Assembly (NCBI RefSeq): GCF_900101075.1
Contig: NZ_FNFY01000005.1
Span: 62,001-126,000 of the forward strand
DNA length: 64,000 bases
DNA from: Lacicoccus qingdaonensis
GTDB lineage: Bacteria; Bacillota; Bacilli; Staphylococcales; Salinicoccaceae
Direction of reading: 5' to 3'
In this document: positions 41,360-50,629 of the stretch, in pieces
Layout: each line of letters starts with the position of its first letter
How positions within the stretch are numbered: position 1 is the first letter of the stretch
Program-made: the position numbers and the translations under genes
The notes under the pieces: generated by a model
The model's input: the letters and a program-made list of their open reading frames with translations, nothing else
What the model was told of the DNA's origin: nothing
The model's database searches: none

Positions 41360-42569
41360 TTTTATAATACCCCGCAACTTTAATGATTCTCTTCACCGCA
41401 TCAACCGCTTTTTCCTTATCCTGTGAAAAATTCAATCTGATGCAGTCTGTGAACTGGGGGCCGAATTGCGTGCCCGGAGTGACAGTCACTTTTGCCTGTT
41501 TCTTTAAAACTTTAACGAAGTTATCACAATCGATGGAGAGATCTGTGATTTTCGGGAATATATAACTGCCTGCTTCGGTTGTTCTCACTTCAAAGCCTGC
41601 ATCCCTGAACAAGGTGAGTAAGATATCTCTGATATCCTGATGCGCCTTGATTCGCTCTGCCATCCAGCCATCAGGCTCGCTGAACCAGTTCTTCAGTACA
41701 ATCTGGCTGTAGCCGGAAGCTCTCAGTGAAACGATTGCCTGCAGCTGTTCCATCCTGTCGATGATGGCTTTCGAACCGTAGGCGACTCCCAGCCTGAAAC
41801 CGCTCAGTGATTCTGTTTTGGAAGGGCCGATGATTGTCACGATATTTTCTTTGGGTACGATATCCAGACTTGCAAGATGTGTATAAGTTTTGTTGTCAAA
41901 AAGCTGTCTGGAATATAATTCATCGACGATGACATTCACATCATATTCACGAACGAGTTCGCCGATTTTCGTGATTTCTTCTCTACTGTATAGGACTCCG
42001 CTCGGATTATTCGGATTCGAGAAAATAAAAGTCGATACGCCTTCTTTAAAACTCGCTTCCAATCCATCCAGATCAATGCCGGCTTTATCTTCATGACTCA
42101 GATAGTCCAGCTGAACCGGGTACAATTCACCCTGAAAGAAATGGACGAGCTTTCTGTTTGCATAGTAATCCGGTTCAATGATCGCGACTTTATCGCCGCG
42201 TGTAATCGTGGCACCGACCGCAAGGAATAGTGCACCCTGGGTGCCCGGTGTGATGATCAGTTCATTTTCAGCGTCAATTGAAGTTGAAGAGTAATCAGCC
42301 AGCTTTGCAGCGACATCTTCCAGAATATCTTCACGGCCGCGGTAAACCGTGTAGGCTTGAGTCCCACCGATCTCTTTGAAACCGTAGTTGAAGTTTTCGA
42401 GGGCGCCCGGCACGGGTTCAAAGGCATCCACATCGCCGTGTGAAAAATCGACAGGCTCACCCGGCAGGTTTCCCCCCTTAAGTTCAATATCATCAAAATT
42501 CAAACGCTTTTCCTGTCCCGGTGCTAAATCGGCATTCAGTTTATCAAATAGATCCTCTACTGAAGACAT
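41349..42569 (-). CDS. Class I/II PLP-dependent aminotransferase or lyase
   Basis: This 406-residue fold-type I enzyme has the PLP Lys251 in GPSKTESLSGFRLG, the Asp in IVDELYSRQLF and the Arg near the C-terminus in CIRLNFS. It could be an aspartate-family aminotransferase or a beta-lyase; the RidA gene next to it suggests it makes an enamine intermediate. It is divergent from a LysR regulator with 123 bases between the starts, the classical LysR-target arrangement. Confidence 0.85.
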   Translation of the reverse strand: MSSVEDLFDKLNADLAPGQEKRLNFDDIELKGGNLPGEPVDFSHGDVDAFEPVPGALENFNYGFKEIGGTQAYTVYRGREDILEDVAAKLADYSSTSIDAENELIITPGTQGALFLAVGATITRGDKVAIIEPDYYANRKLVHFFQGELYPVQLDYLSHEDKAGIDLDGLEASFKEGVSTFIFSNPNNPSGVLYSREEITKIGELVREYDVNVIVDELYSRQLFDNKTYTHLASLDIVPKENIVTIIGPSKTESLSGFRLGVAYGSKAIIDRMEQLQAIVSLRASGYSQIVLKNWFSEPDGWMAERIKAHQDIRDILLTLFRDAGFEVRTTEAGSYIFPKITDLSIDCDNFVKVLKKQAKVTVTPGTQFGPQFTDCIRLNFSQDKEKAVDAVKRIIKVAGYYKNGK

Positions 42570-42585
42570 GTGACACGCTCCTTAA

Positions 42586-42605
42586 TAATAATTTCGTGGT
42601 TATTA
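42586..42605. promoter_or_regulatory. Candidate LysR operator
   Basis: TAATAA-N8-TTATTA is a perfect inverted repeat close to the aminotransferase start, in the divergent space. It is compatible with the T-N11-A type of site, but the region is AT-rich. Confidence 0.4.
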
Positions 42606-42692
42606 CAACTAGAGTAGCATTACCGTTTATATAATGTAAAATACGATATAATGGAATTAATTATTATAAAACACGTTATTTGGAGAGGTAGA

Positions 42693-43607
42693 ATGAATAC
42701 ATCTGAAATTGAAGCTTTTCTGGCTGTCGTCAGATCTGGAAATATCTCAAAAGCATCTAAAAATTTATTTATATCACAGTCTACAATCAGTCAGAGAATA
42801 AAAGCTCTGGAAACAAAACTTGAAGTCAGACTTATCGAAAGATCAAAAGGCATCACTTCGATCAACTTAACTAACGAAGGAGAAAATTTTTATAAGATTG
42901 CTTTAAAATGGGAGCAGTTGATGACTGATTCAAAAATGCTGAAACAAAAAGAATATAATCAAAGTATTTCTATTGCCGGAGTGGATAGTATCAACAATTT
43001 TGTCTTGAACGATGTATTTCGCAGTATGGTCGGTGATCATCCATCAATCAGCTATTTTTTCAGAACTCACCAGTCCAATGAAATTTATACATTAGTGGAA
43101 GATAATACTGTAGATATGGGTTTTATTCTTCAGGAAAGAGTGTCTGAATCAATAATTAAAGAAGAGTTTTTCAGAGAAGAACTGGTATTGGTTTTAAATA
43201 GAAAGCTGGGGAGCAGAACGTCAGTTACTTTGGATTCTCTCGATACAACAAAAGAACTGTATATAAATTGGGGGCACGTATTTACCTTATGGCATGAAAA
43301 GCATTTCGGATACGGCGGAACGTTGGGTGTAGAAACCCACACAGGTATACTGATTAATGAATTTTTAAAATCAGAGGAATATTGGGCAATCATTCCTGTC
43401 TCGATGGCAAAGCAGTTTACTAAGGAAAGTAATCTGCAAATCATTAGATTCAGTCAGGATAAACCGTATAGAATCTGTTATATAATCTATGATCAAAATA
43501 ATGAAAATGCAGGAAACATTCATAAAGATATATTGAACTACAAAAGTTTGACTGAAAATAAAATCCAGTTGAACGATGAGGGAACCAATTTAGAAATTCA
43601 ATTATAA
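42693..43607 (+). CDS. LysR-family transcriptional regulator
   Basis: GGAGAGG precedes ATG 42693, preferred over the frame start at 42651. The N-terminal winged helix-turn-helix (residues 3-60) shows AFLAVVRSGNISKASKNLFI and SQSTISQRIKALE; a periplasmic-binding-like effector domain follows to residue 304. It likely controls the divergent aminotransferase-RidA operon, and perhaps the class V aminotransferase downstream. The ligand is unknown. Confidence 0.92.
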   Translation: MNTSEIEAFLAVVRSGNISKASKNLFISQSTISQRIKALETKLEVRLIERSKGITSINLTNEGENFYKIALKWEQLMTDSKMLKQKEYNQSISIAGVDSINNFVLNDVFRSMVGDHPSISYFFRTHQSNEIYTLVEDNTVDMGFILQERVSESIIKEEFFREELVLVLNRKLGSRTSVTLDSLDTTKELYINWGHVFTLWHEKHFGYGGTLGVETHTGILINEFLKSEEYWAIIPVSMAKQFTKESNLQIIRFSQDKPYRICYIIYDQNNENAGNIHKDILNYKSLTENKIQLNDEGTNLEIQL

Positions 43608-43713
43608 TATCAATTTTGTTAATAATAAATATTTAATATCCGACTTTTACTATATTTGGACAGATTGATAAACTTTTTATAAAGGGCGGATTAAAAATGA
43701 AAAAGGGGATGGA

Positions 43714-44991
43714 ATGATGAAGAAGAGAAACACCAAATTTTTCCCGGATGAGCTGCAGAATAAATTAAGAGCGCAGTTCTATTATTTAAATGATGATATA
43801 AATGGAAACAGAAGAATATTTTTTGAAAATGCGGGTGGTGCGTTAAGGTTAAAATCCACACTGGAAAAATACGGAGAGATATCAATGATACCGGATTCTC
43901 CTGTCAGAGATTATGATATTGCTCAGAAGATCAATCAGGATATCACTGACGGCAAGGAGGATATCCGTTTACTGCTGAACGCAGAAGGTGGAGAAATCGC
44001 AATCTCTTTGACCGCTTCAAAAATCATTTTTGAAATGATTACAGTGGCAGCGATGGATTTACCAAAGGGCAATATCGTGACGACTGCGATAGAACATCCA
44101 TCTTCTTACGATGCATGTGAATTTTCATCGCAGCAGTACGGCCATGAGTTAAGAGTGGCTGAAGCGGATCACAGTACAGGCAGTGTATTTTTAGAGGAAT
44201 TGCTGTCACATATTGATGATGATACAAGGATCGTCTCTTTAATACTGACATCGAATATCACAGGTGCCATGCATGATTTAGAAAAGTACACAAAAGCGAT
44301 TCATGAGAAAAACAGTGAAGCAATCATCATAGTGGATGCTGTACAGGGTGCACCGCATGAACTGATCGATTTAAGCAGATGCCATGTGGACGGCATCAAT
44401 CTCGCGCCATACAAAATGTTCGGACTGCGCGGCGTGGGCTTTGCCTGGCTGTCGGACAGGCTCGCGCGCCTGCCGCATCACAGGCTTCTAGCCACTGATG
44501 AAACAAACTGGGATCTCGGCAGTGCGACACCTGCACATTATGCATCGTTCTCAAAGATTGTGGATTACATTTGTGAGATCGGTTTTTATTTCAATGAAAG
44601 TGATGACAGAAGAATGTTGATTGAAGAAGGCATGACAAGAATTACCTTACAGGAGCAGGCGATATTGAACAGACTTTTAAATGGTTCTGAGTCAATAAAA
44701 GGCACGAAACATCTTAACAATGTGACGATTCATTTTGAAGAAGCGAATGGCATCAATCAGGATTTGATTTTAGCGATGTCCTTCAGCAATATATCCAACA
44801 ACAGGGCAGTTGAAATATATAAAAAAAATAATATCCAGGTATTTGCGAGAGAAGCCTCAAGTCATTATTCGAAACGTATTCTGGAAGCGGTAGGCCTTAA
44901 ATCACTTGTAAGAGTCTCCCCGGTTCATGTTCACAATGCTGAAGATATAGACGAATTTTTAAGAGTGACAAAAATGATTGATGAAATGTAG
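43714..44991 (+). CDS. Class V aminotransferase / cysteine desulfurase-like enzyme
   Basis: This 425-residue PLP enzyme of the class V fold has Lys234 in LAPYKMFGLRG, the Asp-x-x-Gln in VDAVQGAPH (208-216) and FFENAGGALRL at 36-46 as the substrate loop. It could be a kynureninase-, isopenicillin epimerase- or selenocysteine lyase-like enzyme. No active-site cysteine loop typical of NifS/SufS is obvious, so a sulfur role is doubtful. A six-codon frame with its own ribosome site precedes it and its stop overlaps this start. Confidence 0.82.
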   Translation: MMKKRNTKFFPDELQNKLRAQFYYLNDDINGNRRIFFENAGGALRLKSTLEKYGEISMIPDSPVRDYDIAQKINQDITDGKEDIRLLLNAEGGEIAISLTASKIIFEMITVAAMDLPKGNIVTTAIEHPSSYDACEFSSQQYGHELRVAEADHSTGSVFLEELLSHIDDDTRIVSLILTSNITGAMHDLEKYTKAIHEKNSEAIIIVDAVQGAPHELIDLSRCHVDGINLAPYKMFGLRGVGFAWLSDRLARLPHHRLLATDETNWDLGSATPAHYASFSKIVDYICEIGFYFNESDDRRMLIEEGMTRITLQEQAILNRLLNGSESIKGTKHLNNVTIHFEEANGINQDLILAMSFSNISNNRAVEIYKKNNIQVFAREASSHYSKRILEAVGLKSLVRVSPVHVHNAEDIDEFLRVTKMIDEM

Positions 44992-45061
44992 ACGGCAAGC
45001 ATTTAATTTCAATAATTCCTTGTATATAGGTAGAATTTGAATTAATGAGGAGGAATTGATT

Positions 45062-45571
45062 ATGTCAAATGAAGTAAAACACTTGGTTTTAGGTTCAGAT
45101 GAAGCTGAAACGACGATAGAATCCTATATCAATATAGGATGCCCGTTCTGTTCGACTTATATCAAAGTCATCGATGAAATTTATGCACCGTATATTGAAT
45201 CAGGCAAGATCAAACATGTCATCAAGCATGTGGACCGTACGAATGGAGCATTGCTGAAAGGTACGGTGGCGGCCACTTATTTAAATTATGATGAGCCTGA
45301 AAAAGCATATAAAGACATGAAGAAGCTGCTCGAAACAAGACCTGAATGGACTGGCAGTTTTGAAGAAACGCTTATGAAACTGGAAGCATTGGATCTTGTT
45401 GAACAAGTTGGACAGGCCGGCCGTACGAGAGAAATATTAGCTGAAGCGGCCGAGCGCGGTGTCAGAGTGGTACCGACAGTGTTCATTGATGGAGAAAAAT
45501 TTGATTTCCCCGTTAAAGGTGAAGATGCCGAAATCGCAGAGGCGTTCAAAACAAAATTGGAGAGTCTATAA
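45062..45571 (+). CDS. Thioredoxin-fold protein, DsbA/thioredoxin_4 type
   Basis: GAGGAGGA lies 8 bases before ATG 45062. The 169-residue protein has the redox motif CPFC at 27-30 in a thioredoxin fold, an alpha-helical insert (about 60-125) and the cis-Pro segment RVVPTVFIDG near 138, as in DsbA and frataxin-like oxidoreductases. There is no signal peptide or lipobox, so it should act in the cytoplasm. It may reduce or isomerise disulfides or detoxify. It is a single gene with a strong terminator. Confidence 0.85.
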   Translation: MSNEVKHLVLGSDEAETTIESYINIGCPFCSTYIKVIDEIYAPYIESGKIKHVIKHVDRTNGALLKGTVAATYLNYDEPEKAYKDMKKLLETRPEWTGSFEETLMKLEALDLVEQVGQAGRTREILAEAAERGVRVVPTVFIDGEKFDFPVKGEDAEIAEAFKTKLESL

Positions 45572-45577
45572 ATTCAT

Positions 45578-45615
45578 AAAACAGGACACTGATTTCCGGT
45601 GTCCTGTTTTATTTT
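45578..45615 (+). terminator. Terminator after the thioredoxin-fold gene
   Basis: A perfect 12-bp stem (AAAACAGGACAC / GTGTCCTGTTTT) and a 9-base loop are followed by ATTTTA. Confidence 0.9.
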
Positions 45616-45701
45616 ACTCATAACCCGAAATATTGGTAATTTTCAGGTTTTATTGATATAATTAAATTGTGAAAAAAATAACATAATATGAAGGGATATC
45701 A

Positions 45702-46655
45702 ATGAAAGGTTGGCAATTTGTTGATACAAATAAACCGTTGGAGCTCGTTGAAAAAGAAGATCCAAAGGCTGAAGCCGGAAAAGTTGTCATCGATATGAAA
45801 GTGGCGGGTCTCTGCCACTCGGACGTGGGTGTTTTAAGGGGTGAAGGCTGGAAGGCTTTACTCGGCGAACTGTTTGTCATTATGGGCCACGAGATTGCAG
45901 GTGTCATCAGCGAAGTGGGCGATGGTGTGACGGACTATAAAGTCGGTGATAAGGTCGCGGTATGTCCGACAGGGCCGAGCGGCACTGCACCGGGCTATGC
46001 ATATGACGGCGGTTTTGGTACAAAAGTACTGGCACCTGCTGAAGACCTGGTCAGAATTCCTGACGGTGTTTCATTTGCGGCTGCTGCAGCCGGAACGGAT
46101 GCAGGTATGACTTCCTATCATGCTGCGTTCAACAAAGGCGGCATCAAAAAGGGTATGAAAGTCGGCATGATCGGTATCGGCGGTCTTGGCCAGGTTGCAC
46201 TGGAAGCGGCCATTGCACAGGATATTGAAGTGTATGCAATCGACACAAACCCTAAAGCAAGAGAACTTGCAAAAGATTTAGGAGCAGCGGGCGTTTATGA
46301 AAATGTTAAAGAAATTGCAGAATTTGAACCTGAAGTTATCATCGACTATGCAGGATTCGACATCACAACACGTGAAGCGCTTGAATCTGTAGCATTCCAG
46401 GGTAAAGTCGTACTGGTCGGAATGGGTAAACTTGAAACGACTGTCAATGTCACTTCCATGATTACGAAACAGGCGACGCTTGTCGGAAGCAACGGCGGTA
46501 CTAAACAGGATATCGAAGATATGTACACGCTGATGGCCGAAGGCAAAGTCAGTCCGAAAATCACTGAAATCACATTTGATGAAATACCGGAAGGTATTCA
46601 AATGCTGGAAGATAACAAAGTGACCGGACGTTTAGTTGCAAACATGGAGGAATAA
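45702..46655 (+). CDS. Zinc-dependent alcohol dehydrogenase (MDR family)
   Basis: The 317-residue medium-chain dehydrogenase has catalytic zinc ligands Cys38 (GLCHSD) and His63-Glu64 (MGHEIAG) and the NAD fold GIGGLGQVALEAA near 157. The structural-zinc lobe with four cysteines is missing: where it should be, the chain reads PTGPSGTAPGYAYDG. This makes it shorter than typical alcohol dehydrogenases and more like mycothiol/zinc-poor variants. The substrate is unknown. A terminator follows. Confidence 0.88.
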   Translation: MKGWQFVDTNKPLELVEKEDPKAEAGKVVIDMKVAGLCHSDVGVLRGEGWKALLGELFVIMGHEIAGVISEVGDGVTDYKVGDKVAVCPTGPSGTAPGYAYDGGFGTKVLAPAEDLVRIPDGVSFAAAAAGTDAGMTSYHAAFNKGGIKKGMKVGMIGIGGLGQVALEAAIAQDIEVYAIDTNPKARELAKDLGAAGVYENVKEIAEFEPEVIIDYAGFDITTREALESVAFQGKVVLVGMGKLETTVNVTSMITKQATLVGSNGGTKQDIEDMYTLMAEGKVSPKITEITFDEIPEGIQMLEDNKVTGRLVANMEE

Positions 46656-46664
46656 TTTTTGATA

Positions 46665-46712
46665 AATAAAAGCCTGGAGATGCAGATTTTTTACTGCGTC
46701 CCAGGCTTTTTT
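46665..46712. terminator. Terminator after the alcohol dehydrogenase gene
   Basis: The stem AAAGCCTGG / CCAGGCTTT encloses a loop of about 20 bases and is followed by TTTTTT. It lies between convergent genes. Confidence 0.75.
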
Positions 46713-46726
46713 CATTTCTAAAATTT

Positions 46727-47947
46727 TTACATCATGCTGCCAAACCACAAACCGATCATCGTGCCAAGGTAGTTGCCGATAATGTAGCCGAGTGTCCCAA
46801 TGATCAGAATCGGTCCGACGAGTTTGACCCAGCCTCTTGATATCGCCATGGCCGCAGCTGTTGTCGGCCCTCCGATGTTGGCGTTGCTTGCAAGTATGAT
46901 CTCTTCAAGGTTGAATTTGAAAAATCTGCCGACACCGAATGAAATGATCATGTTCACCAGGACCATGATTGCTGCGAAAACAAGAATGATCGGTGCATTC
47001 TGGATGATCAGCGGAATGGATGCAGGCACACCGATGACAACAAAGAAGATGTAGATTAAAAACGTGCCGATTTCCTGGGCACCGTTGATACTTTCAAAAT
47101 ACTTGGGTACCAGGGTGACCAGCAGTAACGTCAGAGTGGTCAGCATCAAGTAGTCATCACCGATGATACCTCTTAAAATCGTCAGGAATACATTCGCATC
47201 TTCAGGAATCAGATTTGTGAAAAATTCAGCCAATGTAAAAGAAACCGCAACAATCGCAAAAGATGTACCGACAGCCAGGGCAATATCACTGAGTGAAATT
47301 TCTTTTCTCTGCCAGTACGAAGCGGCTTGATTATCGTTATCCGCATTCTTTTCCAATTCGTCAATATAAGGCGTGCCGAATTTATTTCTGAAGAAACTGA
47401 TGGTCGGTATTGAAATTAAAACTAAAAAATATAAAGCCATTAATAAATTGTCTGCAACCACTGTGGATGAAACTATTCCCTCAGGCACCTCAAATCGGGC
47501 GGCCATTGCTGCAAAGTTCACGCTTCCGCCCGTGTAGGACCCTGTCAGCATTGCTCCGATCATGTCAATCTGCGGTATGAATGACCGCAGGATGTAGAAA
47601 CCGGCGATGGCACCGGCCACGGTTCCGATTGAACTGATCAGGAAAATCAAAAGCAGACGTCCGCTTTCTTTCCAGATTTTCACGATATTCGATTGGAAGA
47701 GCAGAAGCGGTATGGATAAAGGTACGACGTAGCTCCATACAGCATCGTAAACAGGTGATTCGACCGGTATGATCTGCATGTTGGCGAGCAGCATTGCACC
47801 GACCAGAGCAATGATTGCACCTGACAGTTTTGATGCCCAGGTAAACTTTTGTTCAAGTACGATGCTGATTGCTGCCCATCCCACTAGAAAAGCCCATAAA
47901 ATCCATGTCTGATCCGGTGAAATCAAGGAATTCACTTCAACATCCAT
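46727..47947 (-). CDS. DUF819 family membrane protein (YjcL-like)
   Basis: This 406-residue protein has eleven or so membrane segments. TGSYTGGSVNFAAMA near residue 145 and NANIGGPTTAAAMAISRGW near 355 are paired, re-entrant-like motifs typical of DUF819, a family of putative carriers related to inner-membrane symporters. GGGGG lies about 8 bases before the ATG. The substrate is unknown. It is transcribed alone and is convergent with the alcohol dehydrogenase. Confidence 0.85.
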   Translation of the reverse strand: MDVEVNSLISPDQTWILWAFLVGWAAISIVLEQKFTWASKLSGAIIALVGAMLLANMQIIPVESPVYDAVWSYVVPLSIPLLLFQSNIVKIWKESGRLLLIFLISSIGTVAGAIAGFYILRSFIPQIDMIGAMLTGSYTGGSVNFAAMAARFEVPEGIVSSTVVADNLLMALYFLVLISIPTISFFRNKFGTPYIDELEKNADNDNQAASYWQRKEISLSDIALAVGTSFAIVAVSFTLAEFFTNLIPEDANVFLTILRGIIGDDYLMLTTLTLLLVTLVPKYFESINGAQEIGTFLIYIFFVVIGVPASIPLIIQNAPIILVFAAIMVLVNMIISFGVGRFFKFNLEEIILASNANIGGPTTAAAMAISRGWVKLVGPILIIGTLGYIIGNYLGTMIGLWFGSMM

Positions 47948-48124
47948 TTTATATACCCCCTTGCTTTAGTTAGCATCGATTATATCACTATTAAAAAAGG
48001 AAATTAATAATTAACAGATTTTTATTGTGATATGTAAACTTTTAGATTACCTGCCGTCTTCTTAGGGAATAAAAATATAACGGAAAAATATAGAGCTTTT
48101 TATTTAAAGTGAGCATGAAATTCT

Positions 48125-48153
48125 TTGAAAGTCACCGGGGAATGTTCTATACT
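48125..48153 (+). promoter_or_regulatory. Sigma-A promoter of the lethal-factor-type protease gene
   Basis: TTGAAA (48125-48130) stands 17 bases before TATACT (48148-48153), about 52 bases upstream of the ATG. Confidence 0.7.
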
Positions 48154-48205
48154 CATATATTAATATTATGAACAAATAAAATTACTTCCGAAGGGAGGTT
48201 GTTCC

Positions 48206-49717
48206 ATGCACAAATACACTGGGAAATTGATGACAGGTTTAATTATTGGATTATTGATTTTTATCGGTTTAAATCAGAATATTTCGGCTCAGGATCAAAA
48301 TCTGGCTGATATGATTGAAGTGCGGACAACGGATGATTCAAATGATGCTGAAGCGCGTCAGATGATAGAAAGGCTGAATAATGTAGATTCAAGAATTTTA
48401 TATGAAACCAACCGGTCTGGAGTGAGCATCATTTTAATGGATGTGCCTTTGACCGACCTGCCTGAATTCCAGCATCTGTCCGGCACGGTGCCGAGAGGCT
48501 GGGAACAGAGCGCCAGCACTTGGGATGATGTACCTGGAGCCGGAGGATTTACGACAGCAGCGAGAATAGGATACAGTGACCCGGGGAATGGACATTCGAC
48601 CATCAATCTGGAACTGCACGAATATGCACATGCGGTGGACAGCTATACTGCCGGGTTTACATTCAGTTCAACATCGGAATTCAATGAACTGATGGCGGCT
48701 GAAAAAGATGCATTGTTTGGAGACCATGAGGTGCCGCAGTATTTTGATGTACCGAGTGAATACTTTGCAGAAGTGTTTGCAATGTATTATCTCGGCGGGG
48801 AAGAACGGGATAAACTGCAGTCGAGAGCCCCCCAGACATACGACTACATTGATACATTGCATAACAGGATTGTATCCTTCGGAGAGATCACCGGAAATAC
48901 GATGACAATTCATTGGGATGCACATGACAACGCTGAATCTTACAATATTTATCAAAATGGTGAGCTTGTAGACAATGTGTCTGAGAGTGAATACGAAGCG
49001 ACAGATCTTGAGACGAATACGAACTATGAGTTTTACGTTGAACCGTTAAATGCTGACGGCGATGCTTTATTCACATCTTTCTTCCGTTATGCGGCAACAT
49101 CAGCGGAACCGGATGATTCTGAAGAGGAAGAAGAGGCACCGGATATTGATGTTTCAAAATTGGAAGAAGCGATCAGCCAGGCCGAAGAGATTCCGGAAGC
49201 TGAACGTTCAGACGAATTAAACGGCGCACTGGATGATGCACAGGAATTGCTGTCTGAAACTGATGAAGGAAATGTCGAGGAGCAGTCATCTGTTGATGAA
49301 ACTGCAGAAGCATTGCTGACGGCAATAGAAGAGGCTTCGATGGAAGAAGCGGAGAGACCTGAAGAAGACATTACAGATTCGACTGAAGAAGAGCAGTCTG
49401 AATCAGAAGATTCCACGGAAGAGACTTCAACGGAAGATGAAAATGCTGAAGATGAGGTGTCAGAGGAACAGACCGGCGGGGAGACTGCCGAGGAAACTCA
49501 ATCGGAAGAGTCATCATCAGAAGGTGACAATACAGCAGAGGAAGGTTCATCGGAAGAATCTGAGACCGGAGAAACTTCACAGGTTGAAACAGATGAAGAA
49601 AGTGAAACGGCAGCCAGTCCGGCTTTTGACAGCAACTACATTATTTTTATAGCAGCGGTAATATTGCTGATACTGGCAGTTGCCTCAGCAGTGCTGATCA
49701 AAGTTTTAAGGAAGTAG
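48206..49717 (+). CDS. Membrane-anchored lethal-factor-type (M34-like) metalloprotease
   Basis: Domains in order: signal peptide (1-28); ATLF-type metallopeptidase domain (about 30-225) with HEYAH at 138-142 and the second zinc-side Glu189 in YFAEVF, then RDKLQSRAPQTYDYIDTL, closely matching the end of anthrax lethal factor; fibronectin type III domain (about 230-310); a long acidic Glu/Ser/Thr-rich stalk (about 315-475); and a C-terminal membrane helix with basic end (476-503). The family includes the Pro-Pro endopeptidases that cut surface proteins. It should sit on the cell surface with its protease held off the membrane by the stalk. GGGAGG precedes the ATG. Confidence 0.85.
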   Translation: MHKYTGKLMTGLIIGLLIFIGLNQNISAQDQNLADMIEVRTTDDSNDAEARQMIERLNNVDSRILYETNRSGVSIILMDVPLTDLPEFQHLSGTVPRGWEQSASTWDDVPGAGGFTTAARIGYSDPGNGHSTINLELHEYAHAVDSYTAGFTFSSTSEFNELMAAEKDALFGDHEVPQYFDVPSEYFAEVFAMYYLGGEERDKLQSRAPQTYDYIDTLHNRIVSFGEITGNTMTIHWDAHDNAESYNIYQNGELVDNVSESEYEATDLETNTNYEFYVEPLNADGDALFTSFFRYAATSAEPDDSEEEEEAPDIDVSKLEEAISQAEEIPEAERSDELNGALDDAQELLSETDEGNVEEQSSVDETAEALLTAIEEASMEEAERPEEDITDSTEEEQSESEDSTEETSTEDENAEDEVSEEQTGGETAEETQSEESSSEGDNTAEEGSSEESETGETSQVETDEESETAASPAFDSNYIIFIAAVILLILAVASAVLIKVLRK

Positions 49718-49730
49718 AATGATTACCCGA

Positions 49731-49761
49731 ATATCGGACTGATGACAGTCCGGTATTTTTT
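49731..49761 (+). terminator. Terminator after the protease gene
   Basis: The stem CGGACTG / CAGTCCG with flanking A-T pairs and a 4-base loop is followed by TTTTTTATT. Confidence 0.8.
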
Positions 49762-49829
49762 ATTGGTGATTGTGAAAATTAAAGGATAAAATGATATCAT
49801 TCATATAACTACATTTTAGGAGGATTTCC

Positions 49830-50576
49830 ATGTCAACAGCTGATGAATTGTATGAAGCTTATATAGAAAAAGTGCCGTTAGCACTTGGCAGTATTGATGT
49901 TCAGTCAATTGAAGAGGCTTATCAGATCCAGGATCAAGTTCTGAAATTGAAAACTGAAGATAATGAGGAAGTGCTTAGAGGATACAAGGTCAGTTTAACG
50001 AGTAAAGAAACACAGGAGATGTTTGATCACGACGAACCGTTATATGGTGCATATACTCAGAAGAACATAATTAATAATGCGTCACTGTCGGATTATAATA
50101 TACCGAAACTGGAAATGGAGCTGGTGTTTCTGGTACAGGAGGATCTGACAGCTGAAGATACTGTTGAAGATATTTTAGGTAAATGTATGATTGCCCCGGG
50201 TCTTGAAATACCTGACGGGCGCTACGAAGACTGGTTCCCGCATGCATCGAAATATGAAGTTGTTTCAGACAGTGCGGTTGCCGGCAGTGTCACGTTCGGA
50301 AACAGTGAGTACTTCAACTATAAGGATCTGGATGATATTAAAGGGACGCTGAAATACAACGGTGAAGTGATTAAACAAGGGCGTTCAAGCGAAGTCATGG
50401 GACATCCCGCCGAAGCGGTGAAATGGCTGGTCCAAAAATTGCATGAAGAGGGTAAAAAGATTGAAGCTGGATGGATCGTTTCCTCAGGCACATTCAATTT
50501 ACCGCTTGATTTGGAAGAAGGTCTGTATGAGGCGGAATATGAAAATATAGGCACAGTAACTCTTGAAGTGAAATAA
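49830..50576 (+). CDS. 2-keto-4-pentenoate hydratase family protein
   Basis: This 248-residue protein of the MhpD/FAA-hydrolase superfamily carries LEMELVFLVQEDLTAEDTV near residue 90, whose acidic residues bind the divalent metal, and the conserved GYKVSLTSKETQ near 50. Family members hydrate or decarboxylate keto-enoic acids in aromatic or amino-acid catabolism. No partner pathway genes are adjacent, so the substrate cannot be named. AGGAGGA precedes the ATG; a strong terminator follows. Confidence 0.85.
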   Translation: MSTADELYEAYIEKVPLALGSIDVQSIEEAYQIQDQVLKLKTEDNEEVLRGYKVSLTSKETQEMFDHDEPLYGAYTQKNIINNASLSDYNIPKLEMELVFLVQEDLTAEDTVEDILGKCMIAPGLEIPDGRYEDWFPHASKYEVVSDSAVAGSVTFGNSEYFNYKDLDDIKGTLKYNGEVIKQGRSSEVMGHPAEAVKWLVQKLHEEGKKIEAGWIVSSGTFNLPLDLEEGLYEAEYENIGTVTLEVK

Positions 50577-50585
50577 AGATAAAGT

Positions 50586-50624
50586 AATCCTGCATCTTAA
50601 TTTTGGGAGATGCAGGATTTTTTG
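50586..50624. terminator. Terminator after the hydratase gene
   Basis: The perfect 12-bp stem AATCCTGCATCT / AGATGCAGGATT has a 10-base loop and a T run. It lies between convergent genes. Confidence 0.9.
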
Positions 50625-50629
50625 ATGTT

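Noticed and set aside
48040..48081. TTTTAG and TCTTAG words upstream of the protease gene, similar to the PepSY promoter half-sites
   Set aside because: They are 20 bases apart, not 11, and the distance to the nearest -10-like element is wrong. A good sigma-A promoter (TTGAAA-N17-TATACT) lies further downstream.
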